Positions 35,461-45,160 of a stretch of 64,000 nucleotides of DNA are shown here, in pieces. Below the pieces are notes generated by a model. The model did no database searches. It worked only from the letters and a program-made list of their open reading frames with translations, and was not told the origin of the DNA. Position 1 is the stretch's first letter. Each line of letters begins with the position of its first letter. A program made the translations under genes and the position numbers. The DNA is from Phycisphaera sp. (GTDB taxonomy: Bacteria; Planctomycetota; Phycisphaerae; Phycisphaerales; Phycisphaeraceae), in NCBI GenBank assembly GCA_016125215.1, contig WGMF01000026.1, positions 50,771 through 114,770 of the forward strand. The letters are read 5' to 3'.

Positions 35461-36357
35461 TTGCGACGATTTTGTTCTACGCTGGGGCTTGGATTGCCTG
35501 CGATCGTGCTGGCTGTCTGGCTCGTGGCGTGTGGGGATCGCACCGAGCATCCGACACAAAAGCTCGTGCCCCTTGAGCAGGCCTGGCGGGATTACCGGCT
35601 GGGAGAATACCGGTTGGCACAGCGCGGCTTCGAGTCGGCCCTCGCACAAAACCCCCACGACCCTGCTGCGCTCTATGGACTGGGCATCACCTGGCAACTC
35701 CGCCGACCCGGTGAGGACCTCCGCAAAGCCAGCGAATACTTTGAACGGGTCGTCACCGATCACCCCGACAGCGACGAGGCCTCGTGGTCACTCCTGGCCC
35801 TGGCGCGCATCCTCCACACCCCCCCCGCGGATCGGCCCATCGATCACGACGCGGTCTATCTTGCCTATCAACGTGTGATCGACCACAACCCCGACCACCC
35901 CGCTGCCGACGAGGCCCTCATGCTCCAGCAGGCTGACCTGCTCACCGGCAGCGACAACCCACCGGCCCAACAGGTCGCGGACCGACTCAATCAATTTGTT
36001 AGTCAGCGTCCGCCCAACTCCCGCTTCGTCTCCACCGCGCACACCCTTCTCACCCAGGCCTGCCGACTGCTCGGGCAGCCCGACGAAGCGCTCAAGCACG
36101 CCCTGGCGTCGATGAACGCGCAGGAATCGTTGCCCGGAATGGTTGACGACACCGACCGATCGTGGACCTACTGGAACATTGCCACGCTGGCCCAGTACGA
36201 GGCCGGCAACTTCGACACAGCCAGGGAGTACTACCAGAAACTCATCGACGAATACCCCACCGACCAGAAGGTCTTCCTGGCCAAACAGAACCTCTTGACG
36301 ATGGCCCGGGTCGAGCGCGAGCTTTCGTCCGACGCCCGTCCGGGAGGTGCGCCGTGA
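35461..36357 (+). CDS. TPR-repeat lipoprotein
   Basis: A 298-residue protein read from a TTG at 35461 with GAGG six bases upstream. This start gives a good lipoprotein signal peptide (LGLGLPAIVLAVWLVAC, lipobox LVAC). The frame could extend to an ATG at 35389 but with a basic, unlikely leader. The mature part consists of tetratricopeptide-like helices, for example LAQRGFESALAQNPHDPAAL, ASEYFERVVTDHPDSDEA and TAREYYQKLIDEYPTDQK. It overlaps the downstream binding-protein gene (GTGA), so it is translated as part of the importer operon and may scaffold the complex at the membrane. Confidence 0.82.
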   Translation: MRRFCSTLGLGLPAIVLAVWLVACGDRTEHPTQKLVPLEQAWRDYRLGEYRLAQRGFESALAQNPHDPAALYGLGITWQLRRPGEDLRKASEYFERVVTDHPDSDEASWSLLALARILHTPPADRPIDHDAVYLAYQRVIDHNPDHPAADEALMLQQADLLTGSDNPPAQQVADRLNQFVSQRPPNSRFVSTAHTLLTQACRLLGQPDEALKHALASMNAQESLPGMVDDTDRSWTYWNIATLAQYEAGNFDTAREYYQKLIDEYPTDQKVFLAKQNLLTMARVERELSSDARPGGAP

Positions 36358-38072
36358 AGCCCACGTTTCTGAGTGTCGTCAAGGGTTACGTGGCGCCCGT
36401 GGTGGTCGCCCTCACCTTTGCGTGGTCAGCTCTTTCCATCTACACGCACCGCCCCGACAAGGCCCCGCCCGGCGTGGACATCACGCTGCGCATCTGTCAC
36501 TGGCAGCTCGAGACCGGCGTGCGCGACGCCTTCAACGAGATGGCGGCCGATTACCAGAAGCTCCACCCCAACGTCCGCATCGTGCAGGAGGCCATCCCCG
36601 AGAGCACCTACGGCCAGTGGATCACCACGCAGCTCATGGGCGGTGTCGGGCCGGACCTGGTCGAGGTCGGCAAGGTCCCTTACAACGTGTTACTGGGGTA
36701 CTACAACCGCTACATGATGCCGTTGTCCACCTACACCGCCCAGCCCAACCCCTACAACGCGGGCACGGAGTTCGAGGGCGTGCCGTGGCGCAAGACCTAC
36801 AAGGACGCGATGCGTGGCGGGTACGTCGAAGAGGTGCAGGAATACATGGCGATCCCCCTCTCGCAGTTCGGCATCCGCATCTTCTACAACAGGGGCCTGT
36901 TCAAACAACTCACGGGCATGGACACCCCGCCACAGGATTTCCGGGGGTTCATCGCCGTGTGTGAGAAGATCAAGACGCGGCGCGACCCCGAGGGGCGTTT
37001 CTACACACCCATCACCGCCTCGAAATACCACATCGGGTACTGGGATGCTTACATCTCCGACATCCTGACGTTCAACACGATCCACCGCGCCGACTTCAAC
37101 CGTGACGGCGCGGTCGGCTCGGATGAGTTGTTCGTCGCGTGCAAGACGGGCCGGCTGGACATGGGTTATGAGCCGTTCCGCGCACGATTCGGTGTGCTGC
37201 GTTTGCTCTGCGACCAGTTCCAGCCGGGCTTCACGGGGCTGAGCCGGGATGAGGCGGTGTTTTTGTTCGCGCAGCAGAAGGCGGTCTTCATTGCCACCGG
37301 CACGTGGGACGCTTCGAGCCTGATGGAGCAGGCCAGGGGGACATTCGACGTGGGCGTGATGAACTTCCCCGCCGTCGAGCCTGACGACCCGGAGTTCGGG
37401 TTCGCCTACGCCGGCCCGCGCTACGAACGGCCGGAGGGCGCGTTCAAGTTCGGCATCACCCGCACCTGCGAGCACCCCGAGGTCGCGCTGGATTTCCTGC
37501 GCTTCCTGGCCAGCAAACAGGGCAACGAGAAGATGAACCAGGTCATCGGCTGGATCCCCGCTATCCGCGACACCGAGCTGCGCCCGATGCTCAGGGCCTT
37601 TGAGCCCAACCTCGAGGGCGTCTTCTCATGCGACCCGTTCCAGAACCTCGGTGGGGAGACGTTTATCAGGTGGGAGCAACTCATGGCCCTCTTCCACGTC
37701 GGGCAGATCACCTACGACCAGCTCCGAAAACAGTACGAGCCGTTCTACCTCACCAAGGGCGTCAACGAGCTGGCGGAGAACCAGCGCAACCGTCGCCGCG
37801 GCGTCTTCCGTGACGACCAGTTCCTCGCGGGCTTCCGCGCACGCGCCATGGCCGCCACGGGAGACGAACGCGAACAACTCTGGCTCAAGTACCGACAGCT
37901 GGCCTCCTCCAGACTCGTCACACGCGACCTGGCCAACAGCCGACTCATGGCCCTCTACAACAAGGGACTCAACCCCGATTCCCCCGGTCCCTACGAGATG
38001 ACGCCCGAATTGCTCGAGCGCGTCAGGCAACACCTCAAGCAAAAGCTAGAGCGGGGGGGACCGGCAAGATGA
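36354..38072 (+). CDS. Extracellular solute-binding protein of a sugar ABC importer
   Basis: A 572-residue binding protein. The GTG at 36354 overlaps the TPR stop; the N-terminus has a signal/anchor helix (YVAPVVVALTFAWSALSIY). The family-1 binding fold is indicated by LHPNVRIVQEAIPESTYGQW, MAIPLSQFGIRIFYNRGLFK and TGTWDASSLMEQA. An EF-hand/dockerin-like loop, DFNRDGAVGSDELF, lies near residue 247 and may bind calcium. The C-terminal ~120 residues form a charged helical extension not usual in the family. Its stop overlaps the ATG of the fused permease (ATGA). Confidence 0.88.
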   Translation: MKPTFLSVVKGYVAPVVVALTFAWSALSIYTHRPDKAPPGVDITLRICHWQLETGVRDAFNEMAADYQKLHPNVRIVQEAIPESTYGQWITTQLMGGVGPDLVEVGKVPYNVLLGYYNRYMMPLSTYTAQPNPYNAGTEFEGVPWRKTYKDAMRGGYVEEVQEYMAIPLSQFGIRIFYNRGLFKQLTGMDTPPQDFRGFIAVCEKIKTRRDPEGRFYTPITASKYHIGYWDAYISDILTFNTIHRADFNRDGAVGSDELFVACKTGRLDMGYEPFRARFGVLRLLCDQFQPGFTGLSRDEAVFLFAQQKAVFIATGTWDASSLMEQARGTFDVGVMNFPAVEPDDPEFGFAYAGPRYERPEGAFKFGITRTCEHPEVALDFLRFLASKQGNEKMNQVIGWIPAIRDTELRPMLRAFEPNLEGVFSCDPFQNLGGETFIRWEQLMALFHVGQITYDQLRKQYEPFYLTKGVNELAENQRNRRRGVFRDDQFLAGFRARAMAATGDEREQLWLKYRQLASSRLVTRDLANSRLMALYNKGLNPDSPGPYEMTPELLERVRQHLKQKLERGGPAR

Positions 38073-39988
38073 GCGACACCGTCCGATGGAAACAGGTCCG
38101 CCACCACTGGGAGCTCTATCTCTTTATGATCCCCACGCTCGTGCTCGTGGGCCTGTTCATCTACTACCCCGCCGCGTCGGGCGTGTTCCACAGTTTCTTC
38201 CGGTGGAACGGCTCGGACATCTCCGAGTTTGTGGGCTTCGAGAACTATCTCGACCTGCTCTCGAGCACCGCGTTCTGGCAGAGCTTCAAGGTCGCCTTCA
38301 TCCTCGGGGCCTTCAACGTCGTCAAGATGGTCCCCGCGCTGGGCGTGGCCGTGTGCATCCACCGCTGCCGCAGCGTCAAGATGCAGTACCTCTACCGCAC
38401 GCTCTTTGTCATCCCGATGGTGATCCCCGGGCTGGTCACGGTGCTCATCTGGCGCAGCTTCTTCTTCGAGGCGACCAGCGGCTACCTCAACGCCTTCCTC
38501 AACTCGACGGGCCTGATCGACGTGCTCATCTGGCTCGACCACGCGATGGGGTGGGGCGGTGTCTTCTCAAAGGGCCAGAACCCCGCGTGGTTGGGCGACC
38601 CGCGCCTGATCCTTGTGGCGTGCATCGTGTGGGGCTTCCCGTGGGTCGGATCGTTCGCCGTGCTTACCCACCTGGCCAAACTCCAGGGCATCAGCAAGGA
38701 CGTCTACGAAGCGGCGGACATCGACGGCGTGTCGTGGTGGAGCAAGTTCACCAGGATCGAATTGCCGCTCATCATGGGGTCGATCTACTTGTTACTCGTG
38801 TTCGTGGTGATCGACACGATCAAGGACGCGGGGATGGTGCTGGCGCTTGCGGGCATGGAGGGCGGACCGGGCGGTGTGGTGACGGTGCCGGCGCTCTTCA
38901 TGATTAGAAAAGCCTTCATCGAACAGGAGATGGGCTACGCCTGCGCGGTGGGCATCGTGCTGACGCTCATCGTGATGGCGCTGCAGAAGGTGCTCACGTT
39001 CGTCATGAGCGGGACGATGGGGTCGGTCTGGCAGCGCCTCGCGCCGCGTCGCGTGGGCATGGACCAGTCCACCGAAGCCCCCGACCCAACCGTCGTCGCC
39101 GCGGCACTCAAACGCTACCGTGCGGCCGCCGCCTACCGCATGACCGCGGGCTATCGACGGTTGGCGGCGCTGGGTGTGTTGATGTTGCGCGCCCTCAAGC
39201 ACGGGGCGATCTGGCTGGTGCTCGCATTTGCCTTCCTGCCGCTCTACCTGATGGTCATCGTGAGCTTCAAGACCAACAAGCAGTTCTATGAGGCCCCCGC
39301 CACGCTCACCACCCCCATGCACCCAAGCAACTGGCGGACCGCCTGGGAGATGGTCACCCCCAGCGTCGCCAACAGCATGTTCATCAGCATCGCCTGCACG
39401 CTCATCACGCTCTTCTTCGCGCTGAGCGCCGCCTACTTTTTCGCCCGCAAGAAGATGCCCATGTCGGGGTTTTTCTGGAACGCGATCATCGTGCTGATGA
39501 TGATGCCGATGATTGCCAACCTCGTGCCGCTGTTCCGATTGTTAGCCGACTTGAACCTGCTCAACACGCTCAGCGCCCTGGTCATCGTCGGGGCCGCGTC
39601 GGGGCAGGTCTTTGCCATCTTTGTCTTACGCAACTTCGTGGCCGACATCCCACGCGACCTCTACGAAGCGGCCGAGATCGACGGCGCCAATCACTTCCAA
39701 CAAGTCTGGAACGTCGTCGTCCCCTTCGCCGGCCCGATCCTCGGCACCGTGGGCGTGATGCAATTCATTGCCACATGGAACGAGTTTGTCTTGCCTCTCA
39801 TCGTGATGCGCGACCACTCGAAGCTGCCGGTGATGGTTCAACTGCTCCGACTGGCCGGCGAATACATCAAATACTGGGGCCCGCTCATGGCCGGCTACGC
39901 CATCGCGAGCATCCCGGTGATCATCCTCTTCGTCTTCTCGATGAAACTCTTCGTGCGTGGCCTGACCGAGGGCGCGGTCAAAGGATGA
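38069..39988 (+). CDS. Fused double permease (MalF-MalG) of a sugar ABC importer
   Basis: A 639-residue protein that joins two complete permease units. The N-terminal unit runs to about residue 325, with its EAA loop EAADIDGVSWWSKFTRIELP near 213. A ~50-residue linker follows. The C-terminal unit begins near AIWLVLAFAFLPLYLMVIVS and has its EAA loop EAAEIDGANHFQQVWNVVVP near 532. It ends in the usual MalG-type tail RGLTEGAVKG. Normally these are two genes. No ATPase gene is adjacent, so an ATPase encoded elsewhere must energise it; the MalK/UgpC-type protein at 58234 is a candidate. Confidence 0.92.
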   Translation: MSDTVRWKQVRHHWELYLFMIPTLVLVGLFIYYPAASGVFHSFFRWNGSDISEFVGFENYLDLLSSTAFWQSFKVAFILGAFNVVKMVPALGVAVCIHRCRSVKMQYLYRTLFVIPMVIPGLVTVLIWRSFFFEATSGYLNAFLNSTGLIDVLIWLDHAMGWGGVFSKGQNPAWLGDPRLILVACIVWGFPWVGSFAVLTHLAKLQGISKDVYEAADIDGVSWWSKFTRIELPLIMGSIYLLLVFVVIDTIKDAGMVLALAGMEGGPGGVVTVPALFMIRKAFIEQEMGYACAVGIVLTLIVMALQKVLTFVMSGTMGSVWQRLAPRRVGMDQSTEAPDPTVVAAALKRYRAAAAYRMTAGYRRLAALGVLMLRALKHGAIWLVLAFAFLPLYLMVIVSFKTNKQFYEAPATLTTPMHPSNWRTAWEMVTPSVANSMFISIACTLITLFFALSAAYFFARKKMPMSGFFWNAIIVLMMMPMIANLVPLFRLLADLNLLNTLSALVIVGAASGQVFAIFVLRNFVADIPRDLYEAAEIDGANHFQQVWNVVVPFAGPILGTVGVMQFIATWNEFVLPLIVMRDHSKLPVMVQLLRLAGEYIKYWGPLMAGYAIASIPVIILFVFSMKLFVRGLTEGAVKG

Positions 39989-40196
39989 CGCCGAGGTTAA
40001 ACCGGGATGGTTACATCATGCCACAGGATGGCATTGCGGGCGACGCGTCCGTTCCCCGGAACCCGATCCATATCAGGTGTGACTTTTTACCAGAGTTTCG
40101 AGGGCGCGTGATTAGAGAGCTCGACACCGGCGGTGGTGGGGCGTGCCATGAAGTGCTCCGGAAGATGTCCCCGTGGTTTTCACCCGCAAGTGATAT

Positions 40197-40318
40197 AGGT
40201 CAAATAAGGGTCAGAAATAGGGACGACGTGCGGGTCAAGAGTTCGTAACGACTCAAGTCGCTTCTATTAAACTGACTTAAAGCACCCACGGATGCGAAAT
40301 TCCGAATCATCAATACCC
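40197..40318 (+). repeat. Left copy of ~121-bp imperfect direct repeat (possible island boundary)
   Basis: It begins AGGTCAAATAAGGGTCAG and ends ATTCCGAATCATCAATACCC. The right copy at 52147-52267 has AGGTCAAATAAAGGTCAG and ATTCCGAGCTGTCAATACCC at the same distance (122 versus 121 bases). About 32 of the first 40 bases and 17 of the last 20 match; the middle is diverged. Confidence 0.6.
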
Positions 40319-40454
40319 TTTATGGGCAAAAAACTGATTTGTCTTTTGATTATAATCAACAACACTGAAGACACTTATATCTATCTAGCCTGACCTTATG
40401 TCAGACGAAAAAAATCTTACTTTGACCCGAATAAGGGTCAAGATTCGGGCCTCA

Positions 40455-40565
40455 TCAGCTATCTGAACCCGGGCTCTGGCCATCCACATGCAGACCTGCC
40501 AAGGCCATGTCGATCACGCCGCAGATCGTCGGGCGAAGCTTGCCTTTCACCCAGACGATATGTAC
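40455..40565 (-). pseudogene. Possible remnant of a small mobile-element protein
   Basis: The minus strand reads HIVWVKGKLRPTICGVIDMA then LAGLHVDGQSPGSDS before a stop. This looks protein-like, but no start codon or family can be assigned. The frame continues upstream only into the antisense of the nucleotidyltransferase gene. It is recorded as a possible remnant only. Confidence 0.2.
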
Positions 40566-40574
40566 AGTAATACT

Positions 40575-41136
40575 ATGCAGAATATAAGCCAGAAAGTGGT
40601 GCTTCAGGCACTCGCCCAGACAGGCCAGCGCTTGACCGACATGGGTGAAACCCAACCCGTCCAAGTAGTCGTCTGTGGTGCTGTGGCGGGGATCCTCGGC
40701 TGTGACCTGGCTAGTGATCGGCAGACCTTGGACTGTGATGTGATCTCCTAGTGATCCACCTGGACGGTTTAGTGTGGTGGCCGATGCAGCCGCCCATGTT
40801 GCTCAGAGCCTCGACCTAAAGCCCAACTGGCTTAACCAGGACGCGGGGATGTATGCCCACAGGTTGCCAGCGGGTTGGCGCAACCGCTTGAGGCGTATCA
40901 ATACCTTTGGGCCGATGGAGGTGATGGTTGTCGGCCGCTGCGATCTGTTGGCCTTGAAGTTGATGGGGATTGCCAAGCGCCCTCATGACCTGGAGGACAT
41001 TGAGACGATGCGTCCTACCTCGCCGGAGATCGATTTCCTTGATGACTACCTCGACCAGCAAGAGGCTGAATCGCTCGACCGCGAAACCTTTGAGCGCCAG
41101 CGATCCATACTCAAAGAGCTCAGGAGTACATTGTGA
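40575..41136 (+). pseudogene. Nucleotidyltransferase-like (DUF6036-type) gene, frameshifted
   Basis: The first frame starts at the ATG at 40575 and contains the nucleotidyltransferase head VVVCGAVAGILG plus TLDCDVIS, with the D-x-D metal site, then hits TAG at 40749. The next frame is open from 40744 and continues the same kind of protein: VVADAAAHVAQSLDLKPNWL, then FGPMEVMVVGRCDLLALKLM, RPHDLEDI and a C-terminal helix. This matches my recollection of DUF6036-type proteins split by a +1 shift around 40741-40750. It may be a dead gene, a sequencing error or a programmed frameshift. The stop overlaps the start of the winged-helix gene (GTGA). Confidence 0.6.
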
Positions 41137-41876
41137 CCAAACCCACCATTGACAACACAATTGCCCGCTGGTCGCGTGTCGGAATCCTGTTCGGAGCTCG
41201 TCCCAGCCGTCGCACACCGGACCTTGAGCGCCTACTGCTGGACACCGCACTTGTTGCCCCCCACTACGCCCGCCTGTTTACGTTGTCAGTGACATGGTTG
41301 AGCCAATACGACAGCTTCATCGCCCGGCATCGACTTAAACGACTCATCAATGACGAACTGGAACAGGAAGCCCGGCCAATACTCGGTCTGATTCTTGATC
41401 TTGCCATCAAGCACGGTGCTACACCCACGCTAAACACTGCCGGTAAAGAGTGTGGTTCGTTTGACGAACCACGACCGCTCTTCGAGGTTCACGCCAGAAG
41501 CGCCGCCCGTAAACATCTGGCCAAGACGAACAGTTGTCCCGAAGCCATAAGACGCGGTCTCTGGGCGCCAGATGTCGATCTGAAGCTTGACGCGCTTCGG
41601 CCCGCGACCTGGATCATTCAAAATAATCCTGAACTCGTAGATCGCGCTGTCCGCAAGGGCGATCTACGCTGCACCATCCTGGAAACGCTGCGTCACGACA
41701 CTCAGGGCGAGGAACTTGACTCGGAACTCGCCCTGGTCAGGCTATGTGCCGCGAACCGACCCGCCGTCAGCGCCGCGCTCGATGACCTTGAGTGCGAAGG
41801 CTTCCGTATCCGCCGCACCGACCCCAAAGATCGACGCCGTTATCACATCGAGTTACACGCACATAATGAACCGTGA
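41133..41876 (+). CDS. Winged-helix protein paired with the nucleotidyltransferase
   Basis: A 247-residue protein starting at a GTG that overlaps the previous stop. The N-terminal ~75 residues form helices (DLERLLLDTALVAPHYARLF, RHRLKRLINDELEQEA). The C-terminal ~60 residues look like a winged helix-turn-helix (LALVRLCAANRPAVSAALDD, then LECEGFRIRRTDPKDRRRYH). No enzymatic motif is recognised. A nucleotidyltransferase translationally coupled to a DNA-binding-like protein recalls AbiE-type toxin-antitoxin or phage-defence pairs, but in the reverse gene order. The function is inferred from this pairing only. Confidence 0.6.
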   Translation: MTKPTIDNTIARWSRVGILFGARPSRRTPDLERLLLDTALVAPHYARLFTLSVTWLSQYDSFIARHRLKRLINDELEQEARPILGLILDLAIKHGATPTLNTAGKECGSFDEPRPLFEVHARSAARKHLAKTNSCPEAIRRGLWAPDVDLKLDALRPATWIIQNNPELVDRAVRKGDLRCTILETLRHDTQGEELDSELALVRLCAANRPAVSAALDDLECEGFRIRRTDPKDRRRYHIELHAHNEP

Positions 41877-41958
41877 TGGCCAAGAGTTGGAGAGGTGATC
41901 CATCAGACCTTCGGCCAAATACCTCAAGACGATCAGATATTGAGCACTTCGTCAGCAC

Positions 41959-42093
41959 GGTAAGTCGGATCGCCTCGGTGCTGCGCGTGGCTTGTTTGAT
42001 GACGGTGCCCAGCCCATGCCAGGGCGGCCCGCCGGAAGTTTCAGTCACGAAGATGGCCGGCTGGCCGGTGGTGGTGTCGATCTCGTGGGGCAT
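41959..42093 (-). pseudogene. Truncated DUF932 (phage/plasmid-type) gene
   Basis: From the ATG at 42093 (AGGAG upstream) the product begins MPHEIDTTTGQPAIFVTETS and continues PPWHGLGTVIKQATRSTEAI, a clear match to the start of DUF932/TIGR03299 phage-plasmid proteins of about 300 residues. Similarity stops after about 45 residues, and the frame then runs antisense into the end of the winged-helix gene. Only the 5' end survives, as if a deletion or insertion removed the rest. DUF932 genes are typical of plasmids and phages. Confidence 0.65.
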
Positions 42094-42131
42094 GATGGAG
42101 TCTCCTGATGAATAGATGTTGACATGAGGCC

Positions 42132-42149
42132 CTGACACACGAGTGTCAG
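42132..42149. promoter_or_regulatory. Inverted repeat between the DUF932 remnant and the giant gene
   Basis: CTGACAC-ACGA-GTGTCAG is a perfect 7-bp hairpin with a four-base loop and no T-run. It could be an operator or a weak termination structure downstream of the giant gene at 42374. The rest of 42094-42373 shows nothing else clear. Confidence 0.35.
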
Positions 42150-42373
42150 AGTTCGGGAATGACCGATGGGGTGTGGTCGGTGTCGCGGGAAGTCTGGGGC
42201 TACGAACAGCCGAACCCCTGCGCGAGGGCTCGGTGTCACAGTACCGGTACTTTGTGCAAGGTGCTGTCTTCGCTGTGGGGTCGGGTTTGGAACGGGCAGC
42301 AGAGTGAGGTCGGCCCTGAAGGTTCCTGATCTATAGGTGTGCCGACGCTTGGAAAATCAGAGTTCAGGAAGTA

Positions 42374-45160
42374 TCAGGCGATCCGTTCGATGCGGATGGC
42401 GTCGGCGTCGACGTAGTCGTTGGCGTCGTCGCTGATCCGCACTACCATTGTGCCCGAGGTGATCGTGAAGGTGCCGATGTCCTCGTAGCTGTAGCCTTGG
42501 TACACGAGGTCGTTAGGCGATTGTTCCTGATTGATGCGGATCGTATCGAGCACGACCGAACCGTCTAACACAGTGTAAGGTGTGTTGGTCGCGCGGTTGC
42601 TGTCGGCGCGCCACGTTGCGCTGATACGGTAGGTCCCGGCGGGGAGGTTCAGGAAGGTGTATGTCGCCACGTTTGCGCCGCCACCGTCACGGGCAAAGGA
42701 GTGGTCGTCACCGACGTACCGGCCCGGTTCGAGCGTGAAGCCCCACTGGCCGACCGTCGCAAAGCCCGCGTCGCGGTCGTCGAGGGTGCGGACCAGCGGC
42801 GTGAAGCCCACCGAGCCGGTCACGTTGAACGTGAACTCGCTCTCGCTGGCGTCGTTGCTCGCAAACCGCACGACCCCCGCCTTGCCGCCCGCCGTGTCCG
42901 CAAGCATGCGGATGACGAACGTCGTCGACTCACCCGCCGCCAGGCTTGTGCTCCCGAATCCGCTCACCAGCTCAAAGCCGGCGGGCAACGCGTCGAGCGC
43001 ACCGAGCGTCAACACCTCGTTGCCGACGTTCTTCACGGTCAACGTCTTTGTGATCGGCAGGCCCACCGTCGTGTTGCCGAAGGCAGCCGTGCCGCTGCCG
43101 TCAGCGATGTCGTTCGCCCCGTCGAGCACCACGATCTCCGGCCCGCTCACCGGGTCGCCCACGCGCTCGATCCGCACAGCGTCGGCGTCGGCGTAGCCCG
43201 TTGCGTCGTCACGGATCTTCACCACCAGCGTTGAACCGGTGATCGAAACCACACCCCCGATCGCATTGAATGGTCGATTGCCCTCGGTGACGCCGGCGGG
43301 TTGTAGCCGCTGGTTCACGCGCACCTCCGTCACCATCTCGCCGCCGTCGTAGATGGCAAAGGGCGTGTTGTCCGCGCGGTTGGTGTCGCCTTGCCATGTG
43401 GCGTACACGCGGTACTGACCGGGCGTGAGGTCGGTGAAGGTGTAACTGGCGACGTTGGCGCCGTGGCCGTTGATCGCGTAGCTGTGGTCGTTGCCGTAGT
43501 ACCGGCCCGGCTCGACGGTGAAGCCCCATGTGCCGGCGGTGGTGAAGCCCGCGTCGCGGTCGTCGATGATGCGGACGATGGGTTGGGGCGGGGCAACCTC
43601 GACCTTGCCGGTGAGGGAGAACGTGAATGTCGCTTCGTCGCTGTCGTTGGTCGTGAAGCTGATCGGGCCGGCGAAGACGCCCTCCGTCAGCGCGTCGAGT
43701 TTGAGCGTGAAAGTAGTGGTTTGGTCGGGATCGATGGACGTGCTCCCGAACCCGGTCACAAGTGAGAAGCCCGCGGGCAATGTGCCGAGCGACCCGAGCG
43801 TCAACACCTCGTTGCCGATGTTCTTGACGGTGAGAGTCTTGGTCAAAGACGTGCCGGGCGGCGTCGAGCCGAACGCGACCGCGCCCGTGTTGTTGGCGAT
43901 GTCGTTCGCCCCGTCGAACACCACGATCTCCGGCCCGCTCACCAGGTCGCCCACGCGCTCGATCCGCACTGCGTCGGCGTCGACGTAGCCGTCCGTCCCG
44001 CTGTCGGTCAGACGGACCACGAGCGTGCTGGAGGTGATGTTCCACGTCGAGCCGACCTGGGAATAGTTGAACCCGCCGCTTGTGATGCCCGAAGGGGCGT
44101 ATCGCTGATTGACGCGCACGGTCCCCAGCGTGGTGCCATTATCTAACACCGTGTAAGGCGTATTGGAGGCGCGGTTGCTATCGCCACGCCAGGTCGTGTA
44201 AACCTTGTAGACACCGGGCGTGAGGTTCGTGAATGTGTAGTTGGCGACGTTGCCGCCGTTGCCGTTGATCGCGTAGGAGTGGTCGTCCCCGACATACCGC
44301 CCGGGCTCGACGGATGATCCCCACGTGCCGGAGGTGGTAAAGCCCGCGTCACGGTCGTCGATCACCTGCACCACGGGCGGCGGCGGCACGTTCGTCACCT
44401 GGCCCGCGAGGTTGATCCGGAAGGGGTTTTCATCGCCATCATTGGTTTCAAAACCTAACAAGCCACTGAAGTCACCGACACCTCCGGCCGTCAACTCAAC
44501 GGTGAGTGTGGTCGATGTGTTGGGCGCAAGCGTGGCGGAGCTGAAAGGTGTGACCACCCGGAACCCATCCGCTAGTGGGTCTGGCAAGCCGAGGTTAAGG
44601 GTGACGGCGCCCTTGTTGAGGACCGTCAACGTCCGTTGCACGGGGGAACCGACGTTCGTGGTTCCGAAATCCAGTTCGCCGTTGTTTGGCATGTCCCGGC
44701 CGTCCACTGAAACTTCGATTTCAGGCGTGTAACTCAAGGCGCCAACCCGACGGATGTAGATCGCGTCTGCGTCGACGTAATCGTCCGCATCGTCATTGAT
44801 GGCGACCACCAGGGAGCCGCTGTTGGTGGTCCACAACCCACCGATACGCGAATAGTTGAACCCGTCTAAGGTCAGGCCGGAGGGAGGTTGTTCCTGGTTG
44901 ACGCGGACAATGCCCAGGGAGTGACTGCCGTCTAATATACTGTAAGGGATGTCCGTCGCACGGTTGGGATCGGCTCGCCATGTGGCGTAGACCTCGTAAT
45001 TCCCCAACGCGAGGCCCGTGAAGGTGTAGGTGGCTCGATTGGCCCCGTTGCCGCCGCGGGCAAAGGTGTGGTCGGTCCCGACGTATTTACCCGGTTCAAT
45101 GCTGAAGCCCCAGTTGCCCTCTGCAAGGAACCCCTCGTTGCGGTCGTCGATCAGGCCCTC
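42374..45160 (-). repeat. Four ~790-bp coding repeats inside the giant gene
   Basis: The (I/L)DDR(D/N)(A/E)GF start of each golvesin-like domain falls near 45150, 44361, 43570 and 42785, so the period is about 785-791 bases. Long runs such as CCGGGCTCGAC and GTCGATCACCTGC-type blocks recur between copies, consistent with duplication and later divergence. Confidence 0.7.

Larger units (their letters stand above)
39989..40574. other. Intergenic region containing the left island repeat
   Basis: No well-supported gene is seen in 586 bases. The left half holds the left copy of the ~121-bp imperfect direct repeat. After about 40260 the sequence is AT-rich and contains further related pieces: CTGACCTTATGTCAG near 40390 and TTGACCCGAATAAGGGTCAA near 40422-40441, an inverted repeat. 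Confidence 0.6.

Noticed and set aside
36162..36353. N-terminal extension of the second binding protein to 36162
   Set aside because: It would overlap the TPR gene by almost 200 bases and hide the signal helix. The GTG at 36354 gives a four-base overlap and a proper N-terminus.
39775..40248. Plus-strand frame of 157 codons after the fused permease
   Set aside because: It starts inside the permease gene in another frame and runs through the repeat at 40197. No family features or ribosome site.
42374..45160. CRISPR-like array suggested by regular spacing of repeats
   Set aside because: The ~790-bp period is coding and corresponds to protein domains; no short direct repeats with unique spacers are present anywhere in the window.
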